Shown: positions 1 to 7,628, counted from the first letter of the stretch. The stretch: DNA of 14,686 nt from Polyangiaceae bacterium (GCA_022447485.1 JAKVCH010000035.1:1-14686), one strand, 5' to 3'. The notes: generated from the letters alone by a model not told the origin. A program made the numbers and translations.

Positions 1-624
1 GGCCTCACGGCGCTCTTAAAACAAGAAGAGTGGGCCTCTCTCGTTGAGGGGTATTTGGAAGAAGTCGCACCTCATTGTCGCTTCTTGGGGCGAGTCGGTG
101 AAAGACTACCCGAATTTCTCAAGACGAAATCCAATCTTCCTTATGGTCAGATCTGCGAAGAATTGGCGTCGCTTGATTGGGCCTACTTGGATGTATTTGA
201 TGAAGAAGACGCCCCACCTCTCGACGCAGAAAAGCTGTTGTCAGTGCCCGCCGACTGCTGGCCTCAAGTAAAATTAGTCGTCAACCCAGCCCTGCGAATA
301 CTCGAGCTAGAGTATCCCAGTGCTGATTTTCGCCGCCAACTCCTCCAAGAAGGCTTTCAAAACACTCTGCCAGAGCCCATCGCTCCTTATTTTTTGGTTA
401 TCTACAGGCGGCAGGGAAAACTCTGGGATAAAAGCCTCTCTCGTCCAGCAGGCATCTTTTTGCAAAGGCTTCAACAAGGTGATGAGCTAGCTGTCGCGTG
501 CCAGAACGTTGTCGAGCAATGTCCTGAAGCAGAGCAAAGCTTAGAAGATCAACTTTCTGAGTGGATGCAGCTTTGGGGTACGCTCGAATGGATCGTTGAC
601 CTCAAGTATGAGCTTGAGCGCTGA
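1..624 (+). CDS. BufC/HvfC-type DUF2063 protein, 3' part only (5' end outside window)
   Basis: The reading frame is open from the first base to the TGA at 622-624, so this is the last 207 codons of a longer gene. Family members are about 250 residues long, so some 50 N-terminal residues are probably missing. The visible part resembles DUF2063 (putative DNA-binding domain) proteins of the HvfC/BufC group. It has a LGRVGERLPEFL stretch, then LPYGQICEELASLDWAY followed by FDEEDAPPLD, and VNPALRILELEYPSADF. These match the family pattern of LPYLADLARLEWA, an acidic ADAPPLD segment and a L.PSLRLL..PYPV segment. Known members are partner proteins of MNIO (DUF692) enzymes that modify cysteines in copper-related peptides (bufferins); the partner helps deliver the precursor. 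No such enzyme or peptide lies downstream here, so any MNIO gene must be upstream of the window. The family assignment is from remembered motifs; the function is inferred. Confidence 0.75.
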   Translation, partial: GLTALLKQEEWASLVEGYLEEVAPHCRFLGRVGERLPEFLKTKSNLPYGQICEELASLDWAYLDVFDEEDAPPLDAEKLLSVPADCWPQVKLVVNPALRILELEYPSADFRRQLLQEGFQNTLPEPIAPYFLVIYRRQGKLWDKSLSRPAGIFLQRLQQGDELAVACQNVVEQCPEAEQSLEDQLSEWMQLWGTLEWIVDLKYELER

Positions 625-686
625 AAGAGCTCGCTTCTCTGACTCACTTTTCCGAATCATCTGGGAACTTGCAAGCCCCAGGAATC

Positions 687-1451
687 TCACCAGTTTTTTG
701 CCAACTCAATAGCCTGCTGGCAGGTCGTCGTCGCTGGTACCCGCTGGAGACGAAAGTAACTCTTCTCAGGTACAGGATCTGTCGCAACACTCGTCTTTAA
801 AGCGATATTCGAGGCTCCTAAAACTTTAATTTCACTCACAAACCCTATCTGTCCAAAAAAACCATCTCCGCGGCGATACCCGTCGAACCAACTTTTAATT
901 CTCTGGGTAAAAAATAGTTTTCCCGACACAATCCCTTTGACGTAGGCCGTGACCCCAGGGTTGCCATCTTGGTCATGGTCAATCACCCGCTCATCATCTT
1001 TTTTCGACGGGAGGCTTCCCCAATTGGGCCAACGTAATTTTGCTCCTAGCAAAATCGTCTCCTTGCCTTGATGAAGTTCAATTCGCCCTCTTCTTTTTCT
1101 CAGGCGTGCATCCAGGTGAACGGTCGGCATTGCCTTTTTAAAGCTTTCTTTAATTGTTGTCTGAAGAACTTTTGAATCACTGTCCAAGGTCATCAAACAG
1201 GTACGACCGTCTCCTTTCAGACGCTTTGTACGGTGGCGCACCTGATGCAGACTCACAACGCGTGAATGATTGACAACCTCTGTCACCAGTAAGTTGATGG
1301 CCACAGTCGACTGTTGAAGCAAGATGTACGTTCCAGAATAGTCCTCGTCCGCCTCGCTCGGACTAACCCCAAGACAACCGAGAACAAAACAGCTCACTGC
1401 TAAGCGCCTTCCCCAATGACTCCTCACTTTACCTACCCACTCCCTTCTCAC
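687..1451 (-). CDS. Secreted or lipid-anchored protein with a DxDxDG loop, function unknown
   Basis: The 254-residue protein starts at a GTG preceded by GAGGGAG about 6 nt upstream. The N-terminus has Arg/Lys residues (2-16), a short hydrophobic stretch (17-29) and then SEADEDYSG, so it is exported. Cleavage may be by signal peptidase I near residue 34, or by signal peptidase II at Cys26 in a poor VLGC lipobox; I cannot decide. The body is predicted to be mostly beta. Residues 158-166 read DHDQDGNPG, a DxDxDG loop of the calcium-binding kind, followed by VTAYVKG. From memory this layout occurs in uncharacterised secreted proteins of myxobacteria and relatives. Cys85 and Cys244 could form a disulfide. 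The gene lies 22 nt after the sulfotransferase stop on the same strand and is probably cotranscribed with it. No catalytic motif is visible. Confidence 0.75.
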   Translation of the reverse strand: MRREWVGKVRSHWGRRLAVSCFVLGCLGVSPSEADEDYSGTYILLQQSTVAINLLVTEVVNHSRVVSLHQVRHRTKRLKGDGRTCLMTLDSDSKVLQTTIKESFKKAMPTVHLDARLRKRRGRIELHQGKETILLGAKLRWPNWGSLPSKKDDERVIDHDQDGNPGVTAYVKGIVSGKLFFTQRIKSWFDGYRRGDGFFGQIGFVSEIKVLGASNIALKTSVATDPVPEKSYFRLQRVPATTTCQQAIELAKNW

Positions 1452-1473
1452 TCAATACTCCCTCGCGGCGTTT

Positions 1474-2724
1474 TCACGCTGAAAAGCCAAATTCTTGCTG
1501 ATAACCGTGAAAAGCCTCTCTGATACGCTGGGGCTCAAGCCCAAATTCCTCCGCCGTATAGCGATGTTTTCCCGGAGTATCTTTTGCTTGATTCCCGGCG
1601 CTCAGGCGAAGCCCCACCCTTTCTCTTGAGTCTGGACTGCGCTGCAGGCCCAGCTCCTGATAGATACGATCCAATGTCTCCTCAGGCGACGCTGCTAGGT
1701 CGGGGAGGCGGACATCGATGAAACGGCTCCTCTCATGGCGAGCACGTTCAGCGAATGCGCGTTCAAATCCCTTTTTGTAATAGTTCATCCAAAACGCACC
1801 CACTTCAGCACCATCTACACCTGAAAAAAACTTCGTTGCTGTCACAGCAGTCAAACCACAGGTGGAAGGAAGCGTGGAAGTCATCGAACGATGGGTCCAC
1901 AAGATGCGAGCATCCGGAAAACTCTTCAGCAGCTCAGGTAAATACCAAATATGCAACGGGCACTTCAGCACCCACGGGCGCGGACTCGACTGCGGCTCAA
2001 GCTGACGATCTTGCCAAGCTAAGATTTGATACTGACGGCGCAAGTCGTCGTACGCACTCTGCAGGTCCTGTTCAAGCAACCAATCAGCGTAGGAATAGCC
2101 AAGAAAAGAAATATACTCCGTCATGGATAGGGCGGAGTTTTCTAACAAGAAGTGACATTCTTCTGGACCGTCAACGACGACGTCGTGAACGTCTGCCTGA
2201 TCAGGCATGATGAACTGATTCAAGGCAAAAATCCCTTTCGCCAAACGACGTCTGCGCCTGCGATCTTGAGCCACATTTCTCTGACGACTGATTGGGAAGG
2301 AGAGTTCCCAGGTGGTCGGTTGGCGAAACTGTCGATCTTCGCAGAGTAAGTTATGAAGATGAGTCGTGCCAGTTCGATAGCCTCCTACTATGAAAATCGG
2401 ATCAGCGAATGGCTCATCCATAATTTCGGGGTGCTGCTTCAATAGCTCCACCTGGCGCAAGCGATTGCAAGCATGCCAATGGAGAAAAACCCGGTAGGCA
2501 AAGCGCCCGGTCAAGGTCATCTTCTTTCTCTCGGCCGCTGCTTCTGTCATGCGCTTGAGACGCATCAAATAAGTCGAATCACCCCAATCGTTCAAACCTG
2601 TCTTTCTTTCGGCGAGACGCTGGACAACAGAGATGTCCAGCGAAATGAGCCGAAGCGGAAAGTAGCGAGCAACACCATCCAAAATGCGCAGGAGAAGTGG
2701 CGGAGTCCTTCGTTGTAAAAGCAT
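1474..2724 (-). CDS. Sulfotransferase family protein (PAPS-dependent type)
   Basis: This is a 416-residue cytosolic protein of the Sulfotransfer_3-like superfamily, which moves sulfuryl groups from PAPS to an acceptor. Residues 110-122 read IFIVGGYRTGTTH, the P-loop-like 5'-phosphosulfate-binding motif. Residues 251-258 (WVLKCPLH) and 271-280 (DARILWTHRS) form the LK.P.H and fPdAri..THR elements, the second contributing to 3'-phosphate binding. A C-terminal GKHRYTAEEFGL segment (385-396) is also typical. A basic patch of consecutive Arg (155-160) follows the first motif. The N-terminal 100 residues are an extension seen in bacterial members of unknown acceptor. The ATG has no clear Shine-Dalgarno sequence, but no better internal start exists before the P-loop. 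It is the first gene of a likely two-gene unit with the secreted protein downstream. The acceptor (lipid, glycan or small molecule) cannot be told from sequence. Confidence 0.9.
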   Translation of the reverse strand: MLLQRRTPPLLLRILDGVARYFPLRLISLDISVVQRLAERKTGLNDWGDSTYLMRLKRMTEAAAERKKMTLTGRFAYRVFLHWHACNRLRQVELLKQHPEIMDEPFADPIFIVGGYRTGTTHLHNLLCEDRQFRQPTTWELSFPISRQRNVAQDRRRRRRLAKGIFALNQFIMPDQADVHDVVVDGPEECHFLLENSALSMTEYISFLGYSYADWLLEQDLQSAYDDLRRQYQILAWQDRQLEPQSSPRPWVLKCPLHIWYLPELLKSFPDARILWTHRSMTSTLPSTCGLTAVTATKFFSGVDGAEVGAFWMNYYKKGFERAFAERARHERSRFIDVRLPDLAASPEETLDRIYQELGLQRSPDSRERVGLRLSAGNQAKDTPGKHRYTAEEFGLEPQRIREAFHGYQQEFGFSA

Positions 2725-2774
2725 GATTCAAAAAAAGCTAGGGAAGAGTCAAACGAAGGCTGGGTTATTATTTT

Positions 2775-2832
2775 TTCGGCGATGAGACGAGATTCTCTCG
2801 GAATTTTTCAACTCTCGCGAGAATCAGCCGAA
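2775..2832. repeat. Nested inverted repeat between divergent genes
   Basis: The arms TTCGGC (2775-2780) and GCCGAA (2827-2832) enclose a second pair, GATTCTC (2791-2797) and GAGAATC (2819-2825). A 10-bp perfect palindrome TCTCGCGAGA (2813-2822) overlaps the inner right arm. The structure lies in the divergent region between the sulfotransferase and the flippase-like gene. It could be a regulator binding site or an RNA hairpin in the 5' leader of the plus-strand pair. No known operator is recognised. It also argues that coding does not begin at the earlier ATG at 2782. Confidence 0.4.
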
Positions 2833-2907
2833 AGTCGGTCCGCGAAGAGCTGTCGTTCTTGTGCAGAAAGCGGCACGACTCGAAATTTCTGTTATGGAGT
2901 GGCCGTC

Positions 2908-4029
2908 GTGGAGAACACCTCAGCCTCACCGCTTCTGCGTAGCATGCTACGCCATGCACTCAATGCTTCGCTCTATCTTGGGGGTTTAGCTCTGTTTTGG
3001 CATCTCGTCCGAAGCTCAGGGGTGGGGAGTGAGTTAAATTTCGAATTTTCTCCAGTCCTTGCGCTCCTCTTGCTCGCTGTATCCACCCTCCCCTCGTACT
3101 TTGATGCAAAAGCCTGGCAAGTCACGGCCGCTGGCTTAGGAGCCGGTGCAAAGAAAATACCGCTAGCACCCTTAATCTGGCTACGAATTGCCGGAGAAGG
3201 AGTCACCAACGGAGTCCCCGGTGGGTTGGTTTTTGGAGAGACCTACAAGGCCGTCAAACTCAATGAATGGTTCGCTGCTCGTCCGAGCGATACGACGCCT
3301 GGTTTGATTCTGATGAAGTTGGGACTGGGGTACTCTCAAGCCCTCTTTATACTCATGGGCATGGCTCTCGGCTATTCCCGTATTGCAGCCGAATCAGAAG
3401 TAGCTTTCGGCTTTGCGGGAGTGCAATGGATTGTCCTTGCTCTCTTAGTCGCCATGTGTGCTTTCATGGGCATTGCGTTGGTTCTTTTTTACTTAGGCAG
3501 GCCCTTTGCTCGAGTGATTTCCGTGCTGAACCTCTTGCCCCAGAAGAGCGTAAAAGAATGGGTCGAGCGGCAACAACTCAAGGTCAAAACCCTTGACGAA
3601 AACTGTAGTGCGTTGATCAAAGGGCACCCGCGAGAACTGCTCATGATCATGTTCTGGCTGATGATGCGCTGGTTTTCCATGGTCGGGGAAAACCTGATTA
3701 TCCTTGCCGGACTGCAGCTCCTTCCCTCATCTCCTCTCGATGCCCTTTTGGTGGCATTTGTGATCGAATCCTTAGGGTCGATGTTTCGCTTGATTTTCTT
3801 TCTTGTGCCCTCAGGCATCGGCGGGCAAGACGCTAGCTACTTTGCGCTTTTTCAACTTTATGGTTGGAGTGCACCGATTACGGGCGCCTATATTGTCGTG
3901 AAGCGCCTCAAAGAACTCTTTTGGATCGCTGCAGGATTCGTACTGATCTTCGTCACTCGTTTTTTCTCTGTGCAGCTTTCCGACGCCACCGCGCTACCTG
4001 AAGAAGAATTAGAGAGAACTTCACCTTGA
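2908..4029 (+). CDS. Flippase-like membrane protein (LPG_synthase_TM / UPF0104 family)
   Basis: A 373-residue polytopic inner-membrane protein with about eight hydrophobic segments (roughly 19-37, 49-66, 134-157, 172-196, 245-270, 279-301, 322-331, 336-353). Family landmarks are visible: NGVPGGLVFGETYKAV (101-116), matching the G..GE..R/K element near the second helix, and IESLGSMFRLIFFLVPSGIGGQDASYF (286-312), matching the conserved PgG.G..E/D..f region of the lysylphosphatidylglycerol-synthase transmembrane domain. Relatives move or present lipids across the membrane (MprF N-terminal domain, HpnL, AglD-like). No synthase domain is attached. I prefer the GTG at 2908 because GGAG lies 8 nt upstream. 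An in-frame ATG at 2782 would add 42 Arg/Ser-rich residues, lacks a ribosome-binding site and runs through a nested inverted repeat. The stop overlaps the start of the next gene (TTGA), implying coupling. The lipid substrate is unknown. Confidence 0.85.
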   Translation: MENTSASPLLRSMLRHALNASLYLGGLALFWHLVRSSGVGSELNFEFSPVLALLLLAVSTLPSYFDAKAWQVTAAGLGAGAKKIPLAPLIWLRIAGEGVTNGVPGGLVFGETYKAVKLNEWFAARPSDTTPGLILMKLGLGYSQALFILMGMALGYSRIAAESEVAFGFAGVQWIVLALLVAMCAFMGIALVLFYLGRPFARVISVLNLLPQKSVKEWVERQQLKVKTLDENCSALIKGHPRELLMIMFWLMMRWFSMVGENLIILAGLQLLPSSPLDALLVAFVIESLGSMFRLIFFLVPSGIGGQDASYFALFQLYGWSAPITGAYIVVKRLKELFWIAAGFVLIFVTRFFSVQLSDATALPEEELERTSP

Positions 4030-4871
4030 ATCATCGATTAGCCGTCATCTGTCTCGCTACTGCCCTGAGTGGACTCAACTTCTTCGCTTGCTCAGAAAAC
4101 GGCTCAGAAAAACCAAGCGAGGCGAAAACCCCAGCCTGCGAAAAGTTGTTCGGGTTACCAAATCAAAACTCAGGAGTAGACGAAAGCCTTTGTGAGCCCC
4201 AATGCAGTACCTGCGCTAACGAGACGACCTTTCGCTATCAGGACTATACGTCGAACGACCTGAGCCAACTTCGAGGCGCAACCCTCCTCAACCCCGGCGA
4301 ATTACTCCAAGAAGATCCCTTCGCAAATCCAGAAAACTTTCCCAGAGAAGAAGAGAAGTTCTGCGCGATCCTTGTACAGACCGAAGATTCATACGAGCTC
4401 AAAACCTTCGACTCCGAGGAAGAGGCAAAGTTAGCCGGTGCCCAAATTACACACCACGGCGCCTGCGGCGCCTGTTCGTCTCTGCAAGACTTAGCCACTT
4501 ATATCGAATGGGATGACCTCACGGGACCTGTGCGTCAGTGCGGCATTACAAATTTCGGAGGCTCCATAGCAGAGATTGCAGAATGCATTTCGGCCCTCGG
4601 ATTCACGCCGATTTGCTCAGAAATTTGGGCCTACAATACTCAGCACACGCGCAATGTCTGTCTGCAAGAATGTCTCGACGCGCTAGACGCCCCGTACCTT
4701 CTCGAAGATGGTTCGCTGAATCCGTGTATTCAATGCGATGAAGAGAAGAGTGGTCCCGTGTTTAAAGCGGTCTCGGGCCGTACGCGGAGAAATTCGGGTC
4801 TCCCTACCGCCCTATGCCGTCCCTGCGAGAGCATTGCGCCCGTGCATCATGTTTATGAGTTCAGCGACTAG
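4026..4871 (+). CDS. Cysteine-rich lipoprotein with GRTRRNSGL motif, function unknown
   Basis: A 281-residue protein starting at a TTG that overlaps the upstream TGA by 4 nt. The signal sequence ends in NFFAC, giving a lipid-modified Cys22. The mature part has 16 further cysteines, many paired: C56-x3-C60-x2-C63, C147-x2-C150, C212-x3-C216, C234-x2-C237 and C264-x2-C267. Distinctive segments are HHGACGACSSLQDLATYI (143-160), a DLTGPVRQCG stretch (164-173), WAYNTQHTRNVC (201-212) and SGPVFKAVSGRTRRNSGL (242-259). From memory the CGxCSxLQDLAxY and GRTRRNSG(L/I) elements mark a family of uncharacterised proteins found in some bacteria and, notably, in algae and oomycetes. I know no assigned function. 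An even cysteine count suits eight disulfides in the periplasm or metal binding. Coupling to a lipid flippase-like gene suggests an envelope role (inference). Confidence 0.8.
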   Translation: MNHRLAVICLATALSGLNFFACSENGSEKPSEAKTPACEKLFGLPNQNSGVDESLCEPQCSTCANETTFRYQDYTSNDLSQLRGATLLNPGELLQEDPFANPENFPREEEKFCAILVQTEDSYELKTFDSEEEAKLAGAQITHHGACGACSSLQDLATYIEWDDLTGPVRQCGITNFGGSIAEIAECISALGFTPICSEIWAYNTQHTRNVCLQECLDALDAPYLLEDGSLNPCIQCDEEKSGPVFKAVSGRTRRNSGLPTALCRPCESIAPVHHVYEFSD

Positions 4872-5149
4872 AAATATTCGCAAAGGTAGGCGGAAGCATC
4901 GTCGACCCGTACCTCAAAGGCGCTCTCTCCCGGCACTTCAAAGTAAGTACCAGCAGGAAAACGAGAGAACTCTTCTGCAGCGGGTAACTTCACAAATAGG
5001 ACACCGCTGACAACAGTCATCCTCTCTGGGGCCGCGGTGTCAAAGCGGTAGGTGCCTGGAGCGATCGCCCCGACCGATGCCCGTAAGCCATTCCGTTCAA
5101 AACCCACACTCTGCACTTGATCATCGAAATAGCTATTTTGCTTCAGCAT
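4868..5149 (-). CDS. ppnP: Pyrimidine/purine nucleoside phosphorylase PpnP (DUF1255, cupin)
   Basis: The 93-residue protein aligns end to end with E. coli PpnP (formerly YaiE, 94 aa). It starts MLKQNSYFDDQVQSVGFE where PpnP has MLQSNEYFSGKVKSIGF. Then come RASVGAIAPGTYRFDTA, PERMTVVSGVLFVKLP, FEVPGESAFEVRV and the closing SAYLCEYF. The family is a single small cupin domain that phosphorolyses a broad range of ribonucleosides to base and ribose-1-phosphate in the cytosol. The length and all main blocks are intact. No clear Shine-Dalgarno sequence precedes the ATG. The stop codon shares the CTAG at 4868-4871 with the stop of the convergent lipoprotein gene. About 110 nt separates it from the LruC gene upstream on the same strand, a space holding two hairpins, so it may be a separate transcript. 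Confidence 0.95.
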   Translation of the reverse strand: MLKQNSYFDDQVQSVGFERNGLRASVGAIAPGTYRFDTAAPERMTVVSGVLFVKLPAAEEFSRFPAGTYFEVPGESAFEVRVDDASAYLCEYF

Positions 5150-5161
5150 TTGCGTGGCTTA

Positions 5162-5195
5162 GCGCAACGAGCGCAGCAGCGATAGGTTCTGCTGC
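5162..5195. repeat. Two adjacent hairpins between the LruC gene and ppnP
   Basis: GCGC-AACGA-GCGC (5162-5174) abuts GCAGCAG-N9-CTGCTGC (5173-5179 with 5189-5195). The second stem is 7 bp, perfect, with a 9-nt loop. They sit in the 110-nt space after the LruC stop and before ppnP, both on the minus strand. There is no T-run on either side, so a classical intrinsic terminator is not supported. They may attenuate read-through or stabilise the LruC transcript end. The dyads are seen directly; the role is inference. Confidence 0.35.
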
Positions 5196-5259
5196 CGATA
5201 TTTCGAGAGACCGCTCATGCATCAAAAGGTGACCTCAGAGTGGATTCGTCAGAAGCCGT

Positions 5260-7269
5260 TCAAAGAAAGCCAATCCGGTCAACAACGAAGCCACCGACTT
5301 CAGAGGAATTGAGCTGCAGCTGCAAAGTGCAGGTATCATCGCTCTCAAAAGCGGCTTGAATATTGGCTGGTACGACGACCTCAAAATGATTGAACTCGTC
5401 GAGAAACATATTCTCCAAAACCAATATTCCGCCAATAGAAACAAGGGATAAACCTGATGTGCTGCAGCTTACCCTGAGCTCGGCAGTACCCTGCCACCAA
5501 GGATTCACGGTAGGCTGCGGAACATAAATATCTATTCCCATGACGCCGCTCACCGAAGGCAACTCAGTGGTCGAAAAGCTTCGGCTGTTCACCGTCGTCC
5601 AGCCATCCGTCTGCACGAGAAGAGCTTGATCACCGTCGCTCACGGGTGAGGAAACAAGCTCAAGGGTGGCACTGCTCGTCCAGTCGCCCGTACCTTCGAA
5701 GTTCAAAAGCTCGTTTGTGTCGACAGGAATCCCCAAGCTCCCCTCTTGGTGCATGATGGTTCGCTCAGTCATCACCCCGGCAAAACGTAAATAATCAAGA
5801 TGATGATTGGCATTCGCCTGATAATTTGAGTTGGTTTTGAAAGCGAATTGATAATTAGGATTATCCCCGAGGAGAATTTCTTGGACACCAGCAGGTAGGT
5901 CAAATGTCAATGTATTCCAGGCGCCAGGGAGCATTGAACTCATATTCATTTGTCCCAAGGACGTTGCTGTTCCCGTTGGGGTTCTCAAGAGCATTTCAAT
6001 ACTCCACCAGCCTTGACCATTTGATGGAAAGTAGAGGTCAACCTCAAGCTGAGTTCCAACTCGAGCTAAATCGGCCGTATTAAAGCTAGGGCTATAGAGC
6101 CAGCGTGTCGAAGCCGGTATCTTCATCGACTCATCACCAGCTGTCGCCCGTAGGTCGGTGAAACTCGCTGGAGCAACACCGTAACCAAAGGAAAGTCCGC
6201 TCGAACTTTCCACCCAGCCAACCGAGCTTTCGATGGGCAGTAGTTCCTCCAACTCCCGCAACTCGTCCATCACGAGGCACCACGGAATTAAGCGCTCATC
6301 TCCCAAAGCGCAGACGTCTGCTGTCGGAAGACTTTGTTGAAATCCCGGTGAGAAACCCAAAAACTCGCCCTCTGGAATCGCGCTTCCACTCGGTGCAACA
6401 AATTCATAAGCGATTTCTGGCGCAAGGTAAAAGTCTGTATTCGTCGCGCCTCCACTCGTTCCAAAGGAGACAATCTCAGGAAACAACAGGTCAATCGCAA
6501 CTCCTTCTTGTGGGTAAGCTGTCGCCGCGGGCACCATAAAAGCAAATGGCACGCCATTCTTATCGACGTAATGCCGCGTATCCGTGGAAGCATCATCGTA
6601 TTGCCCTCGAAAGTCATGAGCTAAACTGGTGCCAGGATAGGGGGTTAAGTGGACTTCAAGTTGGTCCCCGTCATCCCTTTCGCGAAAGAGAAAGATATCA
6701 AAGGGGGCCTGGGAGGTATCAATCAGCTGTGGTGCGCAAAAATTGAAGATAAATCGGTATTCGACGGCTTCCTCAATCGCTTCGCCAGGTCTCGTGTTGA
6801 TCAACTCACTTCCTGTGAATTCATCATTTGTCCCCGGCACCAATGTATAGGTCGCCAGTTCTTCAGTCGCCCATGGGACCAAAATCATCGACTCTTCAAT
6901 CGAAGCATGGGCTTGAGCCTGATTCATGTAAGCGCGAACGACTTTTCTCTCGACAGGTAAAGAAAAACCAATTTGGTTCCTATGCCGCGCACCGGAAGCA
7001 ATCACCTTCAGGTGAATCATCACGCCCAGGGCTTGCCCCTCTGCGTTTAGACTCACTACCTGATGCACAGCGATGACCGCATCATTAAAGTCGTAGTCAC
7101 CCTGAGTGGGGTAGAGGTCCTCCGCCATGAAATGAGCAAAGCCACCTTCATTGGGATAATGGAGAAAACCCACAGGAACTTGCGGCGCTGCGAGGGCCGA
7201 TAGAGGCACGAAAAGAAGCAGGAGAGTCATCACAAAGAGGAAGACTCCGCGTTGCAGGACAGCGCTCAT
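5260..7269 (-). CDS. Secreted LruC-domain protein with two C-terminal beta-sandwich-like modules
   Basis: I start this at the ATG at 7269, which overlaps the upstream TGA (ATGA) and follows GGAGAGAG. The frame is open further upstream, but that lies inside the preceding gene. The 669-residue protein has a signal peptide (1-28, ending SALAA). The LruC/DUF4842-type domain covers roughly 47-290, with AEDLYPTQGDYDFNDAVIAV (49-68), PFDIFLF (189-195), HLTPYPGTS (207-215), VPFAFMVP (240-247) and NTDFYLAPE (277-285). In LruC proteins the DYDFND segment is the hallmark. The rest (about 350-498 and 521-669) consists of two modules that align with each other and resemble jelly-roll carbohydrate-binding domains. 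There is no enzyme motif. The product is probably an exported or surface protein of unknown role, made together with the small lipoprotein encoded just upstream. Confidence 0.85.
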   Translation of the reverse strand: MSAVLQRGVFLFVMTLLLLFVPLSALAAPQVPVGFLHYPNEGGFAHFMAEDLYPTQGDYDFNDAVIAVHQVVSLNAEGQALGVMIHLKVIASGARHRNQIGFSLPVERKVVRAYMNQAQAHASIEESMILVPWATEELATYTLVPGTNDEFTGSELINTRPGEAIEEAVEYRFIFNFCAPQLIDTSQAPFDIFLFRERDDGDQLEVHLTPYPGTSLAHDFRGQYDDASTDTRHYVDKNGVPFAFMVPAATAYPQEGVAIDLLFPEIVSFGTSGGATNTDFYLAPEIAYEFVAPSGSAIPEGEFLGFSPGFQQSLPTADVCALGDERLIPWCLVMDELRELEELLPIESSVGWVESSSGLSFGYGVAPASFTDLRATAGDESMKIPASTRWLYSPSFNTADLARVGTQLEVDLYFPSNGQGWWSIEMLLRTPTGTATSLGQMNMSSMLPGAWNTLTFDLPAGVQEILLGDNPNYQFAFKTNSNYQANANHHLDYLRFAGVMTERTIMHQEGSLGIPVDTNELLNFEGTGDWTSSATLELVSSPVSDGDQALLVQTDGWTTVNSRSFSTTELPSVSGVMGIDIYVPQPTVNPWWQGTAELRVSCSTSGLSLVSIGGILVLENMFLDEFNHFEVVVPANIQAAFESDDTCTLQLQLNSSEVGGFVVDRIGFL

Positions 7270-7613
7270 TGGCTCTCTCCGTTCACCGACACTCGCCTGA
7301 TTTCTTGCCCATTTCCATCTTGGATAATCCAATCCTTTTGACCCCGGAGCGCCGGTAGTTTCAACTCTGTGCCGCGAGGGGGGCGCCCACGAAAAACCAC
7401 CTCGCCAGTATCGCGAAGAATCACCAGCTCTTGCCCCTCCTCGGCGAAGGAAAGAGATGAAGCAACGGTGAACTTCCAATCAAGATCGACCGGAATCTCC
7501 GCTTCAGAAAGTGATGTCTCGGGTTGCCCGTCGACCGGTCGCGACAGCGAGCAAGAGAGCGCCCCGCAGACTAGAGCGATGACGGCGAAGAAATAGCTTC
7601 GTGGCGATAACAT
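7266..7613 (-). CDS. Small lipoprotein coupled to the LruC-domain protein
   Basis: A 115-residue protein with a short signal sequence and a lipobox-like GALSC, giving a predicted lipidated Cys21 (the -3 residue is Ala, which is not ideal). The mature part is acidic at first, then a compact beta-rich region (about 49-115) with LVILRDTGEVVFRG and a final DWIIQDGNGQEIRRVSV. It matches no family I know. Its TGA overlaps the ATG of the LruC gene by 4 nt, so the two are almost certainly translated from one message and may act together at the envelope. No Shine-Dalgarno sequence precedes the ATG at 7613. A possible -10 element (TAGAAT on the minus strand) lies only about 15 nt upstream, so the transcript leader may be very short. 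Confidence 0.75.
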   Translation of the reverse strand: MLSPRSYFFAVIALVCGALSCSLSRPVDGQPETSLSEAEIPVDLDWKFTVASSLSFAEEGQELVILRDTGEVVFRGRPPRGTELKLPALRGQKDWIIQDGNGQEIRRVSVNGESQ

Positions 7614-7628
7614 ACATCGGCTAAACGG

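Noticed and set aside
661..681. CTGGG-N11-CCCAG hairpin between the convergent first two genes as a terminator.
   Set aside because: The stem is only 5 bp, no T-run follows on the minus strand, and the plus-strand T-run is 12 nt away inside the next gene.
1755..2718. Open plus-strand frames opposite the sulfotransferase gene.
   Set aside because: Their translations show no family features and the minus strand encodes a clear sulfotransferase.
7270..7479. Longer start for the LruC-domain gene at 7479.
   Set aside because: It lies inside the preceding lipoprotein gene, would hide the signal peptide, and the ATG at 7269 has a ribosome-binding site and a coupled ATGA overlap.
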